A stretch of 7,547 nt of DNA from SAR324 cluster bacterium (GCA_028822475.1 JAPKDT010000101.1:1-7547), one strand, 5' to 3'. Numbered from the stretch's first letter, positions 1 to 6,736 are shown. Made by a program: numbers and translations. The notes: generated by a model not told the origin, from the letters alone.

Positions 1-1347
1 GCCATGCAGGCCAGCAAACTTAAAAAACAGGTAGCGCTCATTGAAAAAACACCGCGTCTCGGCGGTGCTTCACTACACACCGGTACAATACCTTCAAAAT
101 CACTGCGTGAAACCGTGATGCATTTGGCGCTCTTGCGTCAGCAAACTCACGGAATTGAGATTAATTTTAAAGAAAATCTGACAATCCAGGAGTTGATGTA
201 TCGCAAAGAAATCGTGATCCAGGATCAGGAAAGTTCCCTGCGTCGAAATTTTGAGAAAAACGGTATTACAGTTATAGAAGGAACACCTCGGTTCCAGTCC
301 GCTACAGCTCTGGAAATAACTCCTGCTGATCAAAGTGAAGTTTTTGAAATTACGGCAGATTATTTTATAGTCGCCACAGGTTCATCTCCACGCAGACCAA
401 ATTGGGCACCTTTTGACAACGAATGCGTATTTGATTCAGACACTATCCTGAACATCAAACATCTGCCTAAAAAAGTCACCATCGTCGGCGCGGGCGTAAT
501 CGGCTGCGAATATGCTTCCATTTTTTCAAAAATGGGAATCCGCGTCAATCTGATAGCACGTGACCGCAACGTTCTGCCTTTTGTCGACCGTCAAATTGCC
601 GAAAACTTAATGTACCAGATGCGTAACCAGCGTATTAGTCTCAGGCTGGGAGAAAATGTTGAAGATATTGAAAAAATAAATGCCAACGAAATACACGTAA
701 AACTTGAAAGTAAAAAAGTTCTGCCTTGTTCAACTGTGCTGGTTGCGGCTGGACGCTGCGCAAATTCAACAGGTTTAAATCTTGAAGAAATTGGTGTGGA
801 ATTGGGAAATAACGGATTGATTAAAACGGATGAGAATTTCCAGACAGCGCAAGCAAATATTTACGCAGTTGGCGATGTGATCGGTTTTCCGGGATTGGCG
901 TCAACATCAATGTCGCAGGCACGTATTGCAGTTCTGCACGCCTTCAATGAACTGGAATCCGAAACTATGCCGAGAGATTTACCGCTTGGAATCTGGACAA
1001 TTCCTGCAGTTTCGATGGTGGGAAAAACGGAAGAAGAATTGACTGATGCCTGCATTCCATACGAAATCGGCATTGCTCATTTTAAAGAAATTTCACGTGC
1101 CCACATCATGGGCGAAGATGAAGGTATCCTCAAACTTCTGTTTGATCCGGAAACACTCAAAATTTTAGGTGTTCATATCATTGGACCACGTGCCTCTGAA
1201 TTGATTCACTTAGGACATTCAGTGATGTTTTTTGATGGAACTATCAAATATTTCATGAACACAGTTTTTAACTCCCCCACACTCGACGAAGCTTACCGTG
1301 TTGCTGCTTTTAACGGTATGAACCGCCTCGATCACGAATCCCTCTGA
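1..1347 (+). CDS. sthA: Soluble (Si-specific) NAD(P)+ transhydrogenase, 5'-truncated by window edge
   Basis: This cytoplasmic FAD flavoenzyme moves hydride between NADPH and NAD+, balancing the two cofactor pools. The reading frame is already open at base 1. The ATG at 4 is almost certainly internal: relative to E. coli SthA (about 466 residues) the first ~20 residues, with the FAD-binding GxGxxG, lie upstream. Numbering from that Met: the active-site loop GGASLHTGTIPSK is at 20-32, a second Rossmann motif (VGAGVIGCEYAS) at about 161-172, the FAD-contacting AVGDVIG at 288-294, then the dimerisation domain ending in FNSPTLDEAYRVAA (422-435). SthA is favoured over dihydrolipoamide dehydrogenase because both disulfide cysteines are replaced (S23, T28), GTIPSK matches SthA, and the catalytic His of the HPTLSE-type motif is Ser424, with E429 kept; E. 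coli SthA likewise lacks that His. E. coli SthA keeps one loop Cys; this protein has neither. It converges on the downstream minus-strand gene. The family call is firm; cofactor direction is inferred. Confidence 0.9.
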   Translation, partial: AMQASKLKKQVALIEKTPRLGGASLHTGTIPSKSLRETVMHLALLRQQTHGIEINFKENLTIQELMYRKEIVIQDQESSLRRNFEKNGITVIEGTPRFQSATALEITPADQSEVFEITADYFIVATGSSPRRPNWAPFDNECVFDSDTILNIKHLPKKVTIVGAGVIGCEYASIFSKMGIRVNLIARDRNVLPFVDRQIAENLMYQMRNQRISLRLGENVEDIEKINANEIHVKLESKKVLPCSTVLVAAGRCANSTGLNLEEIGVELGNNGLIKTDENFQTAQANIYAVGDVIGFPGLASTSMSQARIAVLHAFNELESETMPRDLPLGIWTIPAVSMVGKTEEELTDACIPYEIGIAHFKEISRAHIMGEDEGILKLLFDPETLKILGVHIIGPRASELIHLGHSVMFFDGTIKYFMNTVFNSPTLDEAYRVAAFNGMNRLDHESL

Positions 1348-1418
1348 ATCCAATTCCGCTCATACTCCTGACACAAAACTCAAAATTCACTCTTGCATAA
1401 TTGAGCAATTAGACTTAT

Positions 1419-1459
1419 TTATTCGGTTCGTCAAGACAATATACTGATGAACCGGATAA
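1419..1459. repeat. Long inverted repeat between convergent genes (possible bidirectional terminator)
   Basis: The arm TTATTCGGTTCGTCA (1419-1433) pairs with TGATGAACCGGATAA (1445-1459) across an 11-nt loop. That gives 15 consecutive pairs, two of them G-U type (G1430 with T1448, T1423 with G1455). It starts 72 nt after the sthA stop codon. No T-run follows on either strand, so it is not a textbook intrinsic terminator. It could be an mRNA 3'-end stabilising structure, a terminator of unusual form, or a small repeat unit. Confidence 0.6.
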
Positions 1460-1561
1460 TGCTCATAAACTGATTTAAAAGGTTTTACTAAAGAGAAACT
1501 GAGAAACAGAGGCACGGAGGAAGTTCTTTAAATATTTACTTCAGCTTGAGCAGAAAGTAGG

Positions 1562-1590
1562 ATCCCGGATCAAGTCCGGGATGACAAAAG
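1562..1590. repeat. REP-like palindromic hairpin with ATGACA flank
   Basis: ATCCCGGA (1562-1569) and TCCGGGAT (1575-1582) form a perfect 8-bp GC-rich stem around a 5-nt TCAAG loop, followed by GACAAAAG. Read on the minus strand, 1589-1577 gives TTTTGTCATCCCG, identical to 6716-6728 in the other intergenic region. From general familiarity, TGTCATCCCG-type palindromes are dispersed intergenic repeats in many bacterial genomes; the exact family is not identified. No U-tract follows on either strand, so terminator activity is less likely. Confidence 0.65.
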
Positions 1591-1603
1591 AAAATAATTA
1601 GCA

Positions 1604-1615
1604 GACAAATTTGTC
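1604..1615. repeat. Perfect 12-bp palindrome
   Basis: GACAAATTTGTC is its own reverse complement. It lies 22 nt beyond the stop codon of the minus-strand PLP-enzyme gene, just past an AT-rich hairpin. Its position at a 3' end argues against a promoter operator. It may be part of the 3'-end structure or chance; an AT-rich 12-mer palindrome is only moderately surprising. Confidence 0.35.
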
Positions 1616-1617
1616 CT

Positions 1618-1638
1618 AAGAAATTAAAACAATTTCTT
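1618..1638 (-). terminator. AT-rich hairpin at the end of the minus-strand gene run
   Basis: On the minus strand AAGAAATT, loop GTTTT, AATTTCTT forms a perfect 8-bp stem whose first arm begins at the first transcribed base after, or within, the stop codon of the PLP-enzyme gene. It is poor in G/C and is followed by AGGACAAATTTGTC, not a T-run. It is a candidate transcript 3' end for the four-gene run; only the dyad is directly seen. Confidence 0.3.
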
Positions 1639-2636
1639 CAAGCACTAAAAGTTTTACGGTAGGCAAACAAACCCGCGGAGCCACCAGTGTGGAGAAAGAC
1701 GATGTTTTCATCTTTTCTGAATTCGCCTTTGCGGATGAGGTCAATCAAACCGGCCATTCCTTTTCCGGAATAAACAGGATCCAGCAGGATTCCTTCTTCA
1801 CGGGCTAGTAATTCTATGGCCTCTATCATTCCATCAGTGGGCAGTCCATAACCCGGCCCGACATAATCTCCATTCGCGACGACAGCTTCACGTTTAACAC
1901 TGCCGGGAATTCCGATAAATTCCGTGGTTTTTTCGGCCAGCGAAAATACTTTTTCCTCTTGGGTTTCTTTACCCGCGTTAACACAAATTCCCAAAACCGG
2001 AATTCCACTGCGTGTGCCTTCCAGACCAACTACAAGTCCGGCCTGTGTTCCTGCGCTGCCGGTTGCAGTAACCAGATGATCAATTTTCAAACTGCGGTCA
2101 TTGAGCTGTCCCACCAATTCCATGGCACAATCCACATAACCCAGCGCGCCTGTAGGACTGGAACCACCTCCTGGAATAATGTAGGGTTTGCCTCCCTTTT
2201 TGCTTATTTCATCTGCCACATCCTGCATAGCAGCATTCATGTCAGTTCCGGCTGTAACCGAGTGTATTTTTGCACCAAACAGTCTGTCCAGTAAAACATT
2301 ACCATTTTCGAGATAATCAGGATCTTCGCTGCCTGTCCTGTGTTCCAGCAAAACCTCACAGCGTAATCCTAACTTGGACGAAATCGCGACTGTCTGCCGC
2401 ACATGATTCGATTGTGTCGCACCCTGCGTGATAATTGTATCAGCTTTTTTTTGCTGTGCCTCACCCATCAGGAATTCGAGTTTACGGGTTTTGTTGCCGC
2501 CGGTGGCAAGTCCCGTGCAGTCATCGCGTTTGATAAAAATCTTTGGACCGCCGAGTAGTTTAGTCAAATTTTCTAGAGGTTCTAGCGGAGTTGGCAGGTG
2601 AGCAAAGTGAAGTCGTGGGAAGCGTGAAATTTGCAT
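1638..2636 (-). CDS. dcyD: D-cysteine desulfhydrase-type PLP enzyme (ACC deaminase family)
   Basis: A fold-type II PLP enzyme of 332 residues, close in length and sequence to enterobacterial DcyD, which converts D-cysteine to pyruvate, H2S and ammonia in the cytoplasm. The PLP lysine is K49 in GGNKTRKLEF (46-55). The catalytic-serine motif QSNH is at 75-78 (S76), the phosphate-binding loop GSAGT at 193-197, and the C-terminal signature DPVYSGK at 286-292. ACC deaminases carry Glu after the Tyr of DPVY and Leu in the HLGG motif. Here these are S290 and T317 (HTGG), the pair known from D-cysteine desulfhydrases, so ACC deaminase is disfavoured. L-cysteate sulfo-lyase, a relative, remains possible. 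Translation starts at ATG 2636 after an A-rich leader with no clear Shine-Dalgarno, 20 nt after the hisN-type gene, so it is very likely co-transcribed and last in the run. Confidence 0.87.
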   Translation of the reverse strand: MQISRFPRLHFAHLPTPLEPLENLTKLLGGPKIFIKRDDCTGLATGGNKTRKLEFLMGEAQQKKADTIITQGATQSNHVRQTVAISSKLGLRCEVLLEHRTGSEDPDYLENGNVLLDRLFGAKIHSVTAGTDMNAAMQDVADEISKKGGKPYIIPGGGSSPTGALGYVDCAMELVGQLNDRSLKIDHLVTATGSAGTQAGLVVGLEGTRSGIPVLGICVNAGKETQEEKVFSLAEKTTEFIGIPGSVKREAVVANGDYVGPGYGLPTDGMIEAIELLAREEGILLDPVYSGKGMAGLIDLIRKGEFRKDENIVFLHTGGSAGLFAYRKTFSA

Positions 2637-2656
2637 GGTTTTTTTGTGTAAAGAAG

Positions 2657-3448
2657 TTAAATATTCTGCAGCAGACTAAGTGCCTGCGCGTGTAATTCGG
2701 AAGACCCGGCAGCAACCAAACAGCCATCCCAATCTTCAGCAAAGGAGTTGTTGCCCTGCCAGTCACTGATGACACCGCCTGCATTTTCAACAACTGGAAC
2801 AAGCGCCATCACATCATAAATTTTTAAATCTGCTTCTACCACCAAATCTATGTGCCCGGAAGCCAGCAGACCATAGCTGTAACAATCTCCGCCGTATCTC
2901 ACCATTTTTACTTGAGCGGCAATCCGGTCAAAGTGAGGTTTTTGCGAAGGGTTGAACATTGCCGGATCAGCACTGTAAAGAATTGACTGCTCGAGTTTTT
3001 TCTGGCCTGATACTTTGCAGATCTCAGGTTTTCCTTTCTGCTGATCATTATAAAACGCACTTTCTTTGTTCCGCATTCCTATCCAGCGTTCACACATAAT
3101 CGGAATGTCAATAATTCCTATTTGCGGTATTTCATTATCCAGCAGAGAAATCAGTGTGCCAAAGATCGGCATTCCGGCTATAAAACTCCTTGTACCGTCA
3201 ATCGGATCGAGCACCCATTTCCATCTGCTTCCTGTTGGTACGTATCCGTGTTCTTCTCCTAGAATATCATGATCCGGATATTTTGCTGAGATCATGTCAC
3301 GCATAACCGTTTCGGTCTGACGATCCGCTATCGTAACTGGACTGTCATCGGCTTTGTCCTCAACTGTCATTTTTGAACGATAATATTTTCGGATCACTTT
3401 TCCGGACGCGTCCGCCAACTCATGGGCAAATTGTGTAAATTCTGACAT
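2657..3448 (-). CDS. hisN: Histidinol-phosphatase, inositol monophosphatase family
   Basis: A metal-dependent phosphatase of 263 residues, the usual family length, predicted to hydrolyse L-histidinol phosphate to L-histidinol in histidine biosynthesis. Mg-site motifs appear in order: DDSPVTIADRQTE (34-46), GEEHG (64-68, ligand E65), LDPIDGT (80-86, D81 and D84) and YDVMAL (211-216, D212). The stretch DPIDGTRSFIAGMPIFGTLI (81-100) followed by GIIDIPIMCERWIGM (111-125) resembles the HisN-type branch found in plants and actinobacteria rather than SuhB-type inositol monophosphatases. No other his gene is in view, so the substrate rests on sequence alone; 3'-nucleotidase (CysQ) or inositol phosphatase activity are alternatives. 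The start ATG at 3448 has no evident Shine-Dalgarno. It lies 45 nt after the permease gene and 20 nt before the PLP-enzyme gene. Confidence 0.85.
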   Translation of the reverse strand: MSEFTQFAHELADASGKVIRKYYRSKMTVEDKADDSPVTIADRQTETVMRDMISAKYPDHDILGEEHGYVPTGSRWKWVLDPIDGTRSFIAGMPIFGTLISLLDNEIPQIGIIDIPIMCERWIGMRNKESAFYNDQQKGKPEICKVSGQKKLEQSILYSADPAMFNPSQKPHFDRIAAQVKMVRYGGDCYSYGLLASGHIDLVVEADLKIYDVMALVPVVENAGGVISDWQGNNSFAEDWDGCLVAAGSSELHAQALSLLQNI

Positions 3449-3493
3449 CAGTTTTAACTTTGAGGATAATTAATAATATTCTTCGTTTGAAGT

Positions 3494-4798
3494 TTACACT
3501 ACTGAGGCAGCATCTTTTTCGAGTTCATCAACCATCGATTTAAGAAAGAAGAAAAAAGTTTGCAGAATGGAATAGACCGGAACCGCCAGCAGCGCGCCTG
3601 CAATTCCAGCCATATGTTCTCCTGTTACGAGGACAAACACAATTATAGCAGGATGGATTTGTGCCGAAGTTCCCATGATTTTTGGATTGAGGAAATTTCC
3701 TTCAATAAAGTGAATCACTAAAATCCAGGCCAAAGCCAGCAGTCCTGTGCTCAATGAAATAGTCAGTCCCATGATCACGATTGGTATGCTCGAAAGAATA
3801 GTACCAAAGATGGGAATCAATGAAAAAACCATGGCTACCAGACCAAGTGTAAAGGCGAAGGGAACGCCTAGCACAAGCAAGCCGACAAAGGTCAAAATCC
3901 CGTTTATCAAACAAATTATTAATTGTCCACGCACCACTCCATTCAAACCTTTATCCAGACTTTTCAGTAAATCGTTATAGCGCGCATGATACTTCTTTGA
4001 AACGAGAGAACGCCAGAAAGATAAAATCCGCTCTGTATCAACCAGAATAAATGCCGCGACCATAAATGTTAAAAACAAGGTAAACACAGAACCGACAATT
4101 TTCTCGATCAGTTTCCGGCCAAGTCCCAGAAAACGAACCATGTCCGCTTTCAAACGGTTCATCCCTTCTTCCGCAAGTATGGAAATCTGCGTGTTTATAT
4201 CAAGAGGAACTTGCTGATTTTCTTCAATTCCACTTTCGCTGCCGATCTTTCGATGAGGCACAACCTCGATCCTATCTGAATCAAGTCCGCGTATTTCATA
4301 AGTGTAACCATCCAGAATTTTCAGTAATTCTCCGTTCTCCTTTTGAATCACAGTGGTTTTAGATTGCGGTTCATTATTTTCAATTACGGGCAAAGGTTCC
4401 AGATGTTCTGGTTCAGGAAACATGGAAGTTATGTCACGCATTTTCTCATCAAAAACAGGCCCCCATTCTTTAGAGATTTTCGTAACTGCTTTCGGTAGTT
4501 CCTGAATCATATGTCCAATTTCAGCAGAAACATTCGGCACAACATAACTACCTCCGCCGATCAGTACGAGCAGAATCACAAAATAAACCTGCAATACAGC
4601 GAATCCGCGTGAAATGCTGTAGGAGCGAATTTTTCTCTGGTGAAGATTGTCAATTACGGGAGCAAGCACGTAAGCCAGAAAGCTGGCCAGCAAGAAGGGA
4701 AAGAGAATTTTGTTTAAAAACAAAACTATCGCCAGCAATGTGGCAAGTAAAATAAGAATAACAAATATCCGACCGCGGTGACCGAGGAATTCAAGCAT
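3494..4798 (-). CDS. AI-2E family membrane permease with enlarged extracytoplasmic loop
   Basis: A polytopic inner-membrane protein of 434 residues from the family that includes TqsA, PerM and YdiK. Hydrophobic segments lie at about 10-29, 31-50, 66-88, 233-254, 293-315, 317-345, 349-367 and 384-415. Family hallmarks are the GQLIICLINGILTF helix (291-304), SLIPIFGTILSSIP (326-339), and IEGNFLNPKIMG followed by HP (365-376, 382-383). Members are usually about 350 residues. The excess sits between the third and fourth segments, where residues ~125-205 form a hydrophilic, proline- and charge-rich insert. The substrate is unknown: the family has been linked to AI-2 export, but other members act as Na+(Li+)/H+ antiporters, and no quorum-sensing gene is nearby. 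The start ATG at 4798 follows an A/T-rich leader without Shine-Dalgarno. It lies 91 nt after the carboxyltransferase gene and 45 nt before hisN. Confidence 0.88.
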   Translation of the reverse strand: MLEFLGHRGRIFVILILLATLLAIVLFLNKILFPFLLASFLAYVLAPVIDNLHQRKIRSYSISRGFAVLQVYFVILLVLIGGGSYVVPNVSAEIGHMIQELPKAVTKISKEWGPVFDEKMRDITSMFPEPEHLEPLPVIENNEPQSKTTVIQKENGELLKILDGYTYEIRGLDSDRIEVVPHRKIGSESGIEENQQVPLDINTQISILAEEGMNRLKADMVRFLGLGRKLIEKIVGSVFTLFLTFMVAAFILVDTERILSFWRSLVSKKYHARYNDLLKSLDKGLNGVVRGQLIICLINGILTFVGLLVLGVPFAFTLGLVAMVFSLIPIFGTILSSIPIVIMGLTISLSTGLLALAWILVIHFIEGNFLNPKIMGTSAQIHPAIIVFVLVTGEHMAGIAGALLAVPVYSILQTFFFFLKSMVDELEKDAASVV

Positions 4799-4812
4799 TT
4801 TAATATTTTGTG

Positions 4813-4878
4813 AGATTTTTCAGTCGTTGAATGACAGGAAACAGTCAACTCAGGATAGTCTTTTTGGTAGATTTTTCA
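4813..4878. repeat. Short direct repeat in the carboxyltransferase-permease gap
   Basis: AGATTTTTCA occurs at 4813-4822 and again at 4869-4878, 56 nt apart, inside the 91-nt gap between two same-strand genes. On the minus strand both copies read TGAAAAATCT and are followed by similar A/C-rich bases. The second copy on that strand lies just upstream of the permease start. It could be a regulatory direct repeat or chance in AT-rich DNA. Confidence 0.25.
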
Positions 4879-4889
4879 AGCTGTTTCAG

Positions 4890-6542
4890 CTATTCCCTCT
4901 GCGGACCACCCATGGCACTGGGTTGATAATGCCTCAAGAGATAACAAAGCGTATTGCCCAATACTTTACGGCTGTGTCCAGGCATCACAATTCTGGAAAC
5001 AGAACCGAGCTTCAGGGCTTCTTCAGGATTTAGTAATTCCCTTTCATAACGCGAAGTCAGTTTTGCCATAGCCGCATCACGAACAACCGCGGCTTCGTGT
5101 TCTTCGCTTCCGGAATCCAAATCATGCTGATATTTCTGTAGAATTTCGCGGAATTCATCTTTGTAAACGAACTGCCTTCCCGCTGGTCCCATCACCGCAA
5201 TTCTTGCACTGGGCAAAGCAAAAACAAAATCACCACCGACGTGATAACTGTTCCACGCACAATAAGCTCCTCCAAAAGCATTTCGCACTATCAAAGTCAG
5301 CCGGGGCACCCGTAAATCGACAATTGCATCAAGCAGTTCACGCCCAGCCTGAACAACACCTGCGCGTTCTTGTTCGGAGCCTGGAGCATAACCGCTGACG
5401 TCTTCCAGGAAAATAACCGGAATATTATACAGGTTACAGAAACGAATAAATTTCGCACCTTTTCTGGAGGCTTCCGTGTCTATGTTTCCGGATGCATAAG
5501 CGCTGTTATTAGCAATAAAACCCACCACATTTCCACCCATTCTACCAAATGCCGTGGTTAACTGTTTTGCCCTGACCTGCTGAATTTCAAAATAATCTCC
5601 ATAATCCACCAACTGCTGTAAAAACAAGCGCATATCAAACGGCGTATTGAAACCGCTAACCGGATTGGTGAATGTCTTATGGAGCAGGATTGCTTCTTCT
5701 TCAACATAATTATCGAGCGTTAATGACGTTGAACGAACAGGCGGGGAAGAGTGGTTATTATCCGGAAGATAACTTAAAAGCCTTAAAGCGGAACGTAATG
5801 CTCCTAATTCATCCGGAGCAACCAGGTCAACCACACCACTTTTACTGTGAACTTTCGGTCCACCCAAATCATCCGCGCTAATGTTTTCACCCAGCGCTTC
5901 ACGTACTACGTCAGGCCCTGTTAAGCCAAAAAACGTGTCTTCAGGCTGAATCACAAAAGAACCTTGCCGTGGCAGGTACGCTCCTCCTCCCGCGTTGTAA
6001 CCGAACATCAGCATAATGGACGGTACAACACCGCTGATTTTCCGCATCGCCGCAAAAGCTTCGGAATATCCGTCAAGACCTCCAACTCCAGCAGGAACAT
6101 AGGCTCCTGCAGAATCGTTCATGCCGATCAGCGGAATTCCGTGTTCTCCCGCCATTAGAATCTGACGCGCGATTTTACCACCGTTTGTTGCGTCCATCGA
6201 ACCGGCACGTACCGTAAAATCATGACCATAAACTGCAACATCTCGTCCGCCAATGTTGAGAATGCCCGTAACAATTCCGGCTCCGTCAAGTTCCGAACCC
6301 CAGTTTTGAAAAGTTATGTGCGGTTCTGCGGAAGTCAAAACTTTGATGCGCTCCCAAACAGTCATGCGGCCTTTGCTGTGCTGCACACGAACCCTGGATT
6401 CACCGCCGCCTTGCAACGGTTTTTTCAGCAACTCTTCACCACGAGTCAGCATCTGTTCATAAAGCTGTTCCGGGCTTCCTTCTACAGAAACTGCTTCAGC
6501 GTTTTCAGGTTCAAATGGATTTTCGAGACTCAGCTCTTCCAC
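4890..6542 (-). CDS. Acyl-CoA carboxylase carboxyltransferase subunit (PccB/MmdA-like)
   Basis: A 550-residue biotin-dependent carboxyltransferase beta-type subunit, normally a cytoplasmic oligomer moving a carboxyl group from carboxybiotin to an acyl-CoA. Two crotonase-fold halves are visible. The N half (about 55-290) starts with KGRMTVWERI and carries FGYNAGGGAY (180-189). The C half (about 300-545) carries RNAFGGAYCAW (420-430) and AVMGPAGRQFVY (449-460). The glycine-rich runs are the oxyanion-hole loops. The residue after GGAY, Asp in propionyl-CoA carboxylase and often Ile in acetyl-CoA-accepting homologues, is Cys428, so the substrate is uncertain. No biotin carboxylase or biotin-carrier gene is in view. 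The first 50 residues are an acidic extension. The start is GTG, supported by GGAG 8 nt upstream and an in-frame TGA two codons before it; the next in-frame ATG is residue 31. Decarboxylase alpha subunits (methylmalonyl- or glutaconyl-CoA) are alternatives. Confidence 0.88.
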   Translation of the reverse strand: MEELSLENPFEPENAEAVSVEGSPEQLYEQMLTRGEELLKKPLQGGGESRVRVQHSKGRMTVWERIKVLTSAEPHITFQNWGSELDGAGIVTGILNIGGRDVAVYGHDFTVRAGSMDATNGGKIARQILMAGEHGIPLIGMNDSAGAYVPAGVGGLDGYSEAFAAMRKISGVVPSIMLMFGYNAGGGAYLPRQGSFVIQPEDTFFGLTGPDVVREALGENISADDLGGPKVHSKSGVVDLVAPDELGALRSALRLLSYLPDNNHSSPPVRSTSLTLDNYVEEEAILLHKTFTNPVSGFNTPFDMRLFLQQLVDYGDYFEIQQVRAKQLTTAFGRMGGNVVGFIANNSAYASGNIDTEASRKGAKFIRFCNLYNIPVIFLEDVSGYAPGSEQERAGVVQAGRELLDAIVDLRVPRLTLIVRNAFGGAYCAWNSYHVGGDFVFALPSARIAVMGPAGRQFVYKDEFREILQKYQHDLDSGSEEHEAAVVRDAAMAKLTSRYERELLNPEEALKLGSVSRIVMPGHSRKVLGNTLCYLLRHYQPSAMGGPQRE

Positions 6543-6550
6543 AGGTCATA

Positions 6551-6554
6551 CTCC
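6551..6554 (-). promoter_or_regulatory. Ribosome binding site deciding a GTG start
   Basis: GGAG on the minus strand lies 8 nt before the GTG at 6542-6540. A nearby ATG on the same strand is one base after GGAGT, too close and out of frame. This is the only clear Shine-Dalgarno before any visible start in the window, so it favours GTG over the internal ATG at residue 31. Confidence 0.6.
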
Positions 6555-6606
6555 AGAAAAATTAGACATTCAGCTAAAAATCAGACAAAGAGAACTTTAA
6601 TCCCAA

Positions 6607-6623
6607 ATTGCTCGCAAAGCAAG
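6607..6623 (+). repeat. Degenerate repeat arm, inverted partner at 6781-6797
   Basis: ATTGCTCGCAAAGCAAG matches the reverse complement of 6781-6797 (ATTGCTTACAAAGCGAG) at 14 of 17 positions. Within it, TTGCT and AGCAA also form a small 5-bp dyad. The pair brackets the other repeats in this region, suggesting remnants of a dispersed intergenic repeat. Confidence 0.5.
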
Positions 6624-6699
6624 TTAAACTATAGTGCGGTCAGTTAAATTATCATTTGTAATTGCTGATTGTTTCGAAAAAAGTCTGAAATCCACATTA

Positions 6700-6736
6700 T
6701 CATTTCGAGCACATGTTTTGTCATCCCGAGCGTATG
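6700..6736 (+). repeat. Degenerate tandem repeat, 21-bp period
   Basis: TCATTTCGAGCACATG (6700-6715) and TCATCCCGAGCGTATG (6721-6736) agree at 12 of 16 positions, and all four differences are transitions. The second copy is also the left end of the 6719-6801 element. The transition-only differences look like decay of once-identical copies. Confidence 0.5.

Larger units (their letters stand above)
1348..1637. other. Convergent intergenic region, repeat-bearing
   Basis: This 290-bp stretch lies between the stop codons of two converging genes, and I see no credible coding sequence in it. It contains an inverted repeat (1419-1459), a purine-rich block with GAGAAACTGAGAAACAG and AGGCACGGAGGAAG (about 1493-1524), a REP-like GC hairpin (1562-1582), a perfect palindrome (1604-1615) and an AT-rich hairpin reaching the next gene's stop codon (1618-1638). 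The density of dyads fits 3'-end processing or termination from both sides plus inserted small repeats. Confidence 0.6.

Noticed and set aside
1562..1582. GC-rich hairpin as a classical Rho-independent terminator
   Set aside because: No T-run follows the stem on either strand, and its core recurs in the other intergenic region, so a dispersed repeat explains it better.
1959..2294. Plus-strand open frame of 111 codons inside dcyD
   Set aside because: It is fully antisense to the conserved PLP-enzyme gene. Its Cys/Ser/Asn-rich product looks like a reverse-complement shadow.
1638..2636. ACC deaminase (plant-growth-promotion type)
   Set aside because: The diagnostic Glu and Leu of true ACC deaminases are replaced by S290 and T317, the pair associated with D-cysteine desulfhydrases.
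2560..2802. Minus-strand open frame of 80 codons bridging hisN and dcyD
   Set aside because: It overlaps two well-supported genes in another frame and has no independent evidence of coding.
3494..4798. Quorum-sensing (AI-2) system built around the AI-2E family permease
   Set aside because: The family name does not establish the substrate, and no luxS, lsr or sensor gene is visible in the window.
6222..6647. Plus-strand open frame of 141 codons overlapping the 5' end of the carboxyltransferase gene
   Set aside because: It is antisense to a strongly conserved gene, the product has no recognisable domain and a composition typical of shadow frames, and it has no ribosome binding site.
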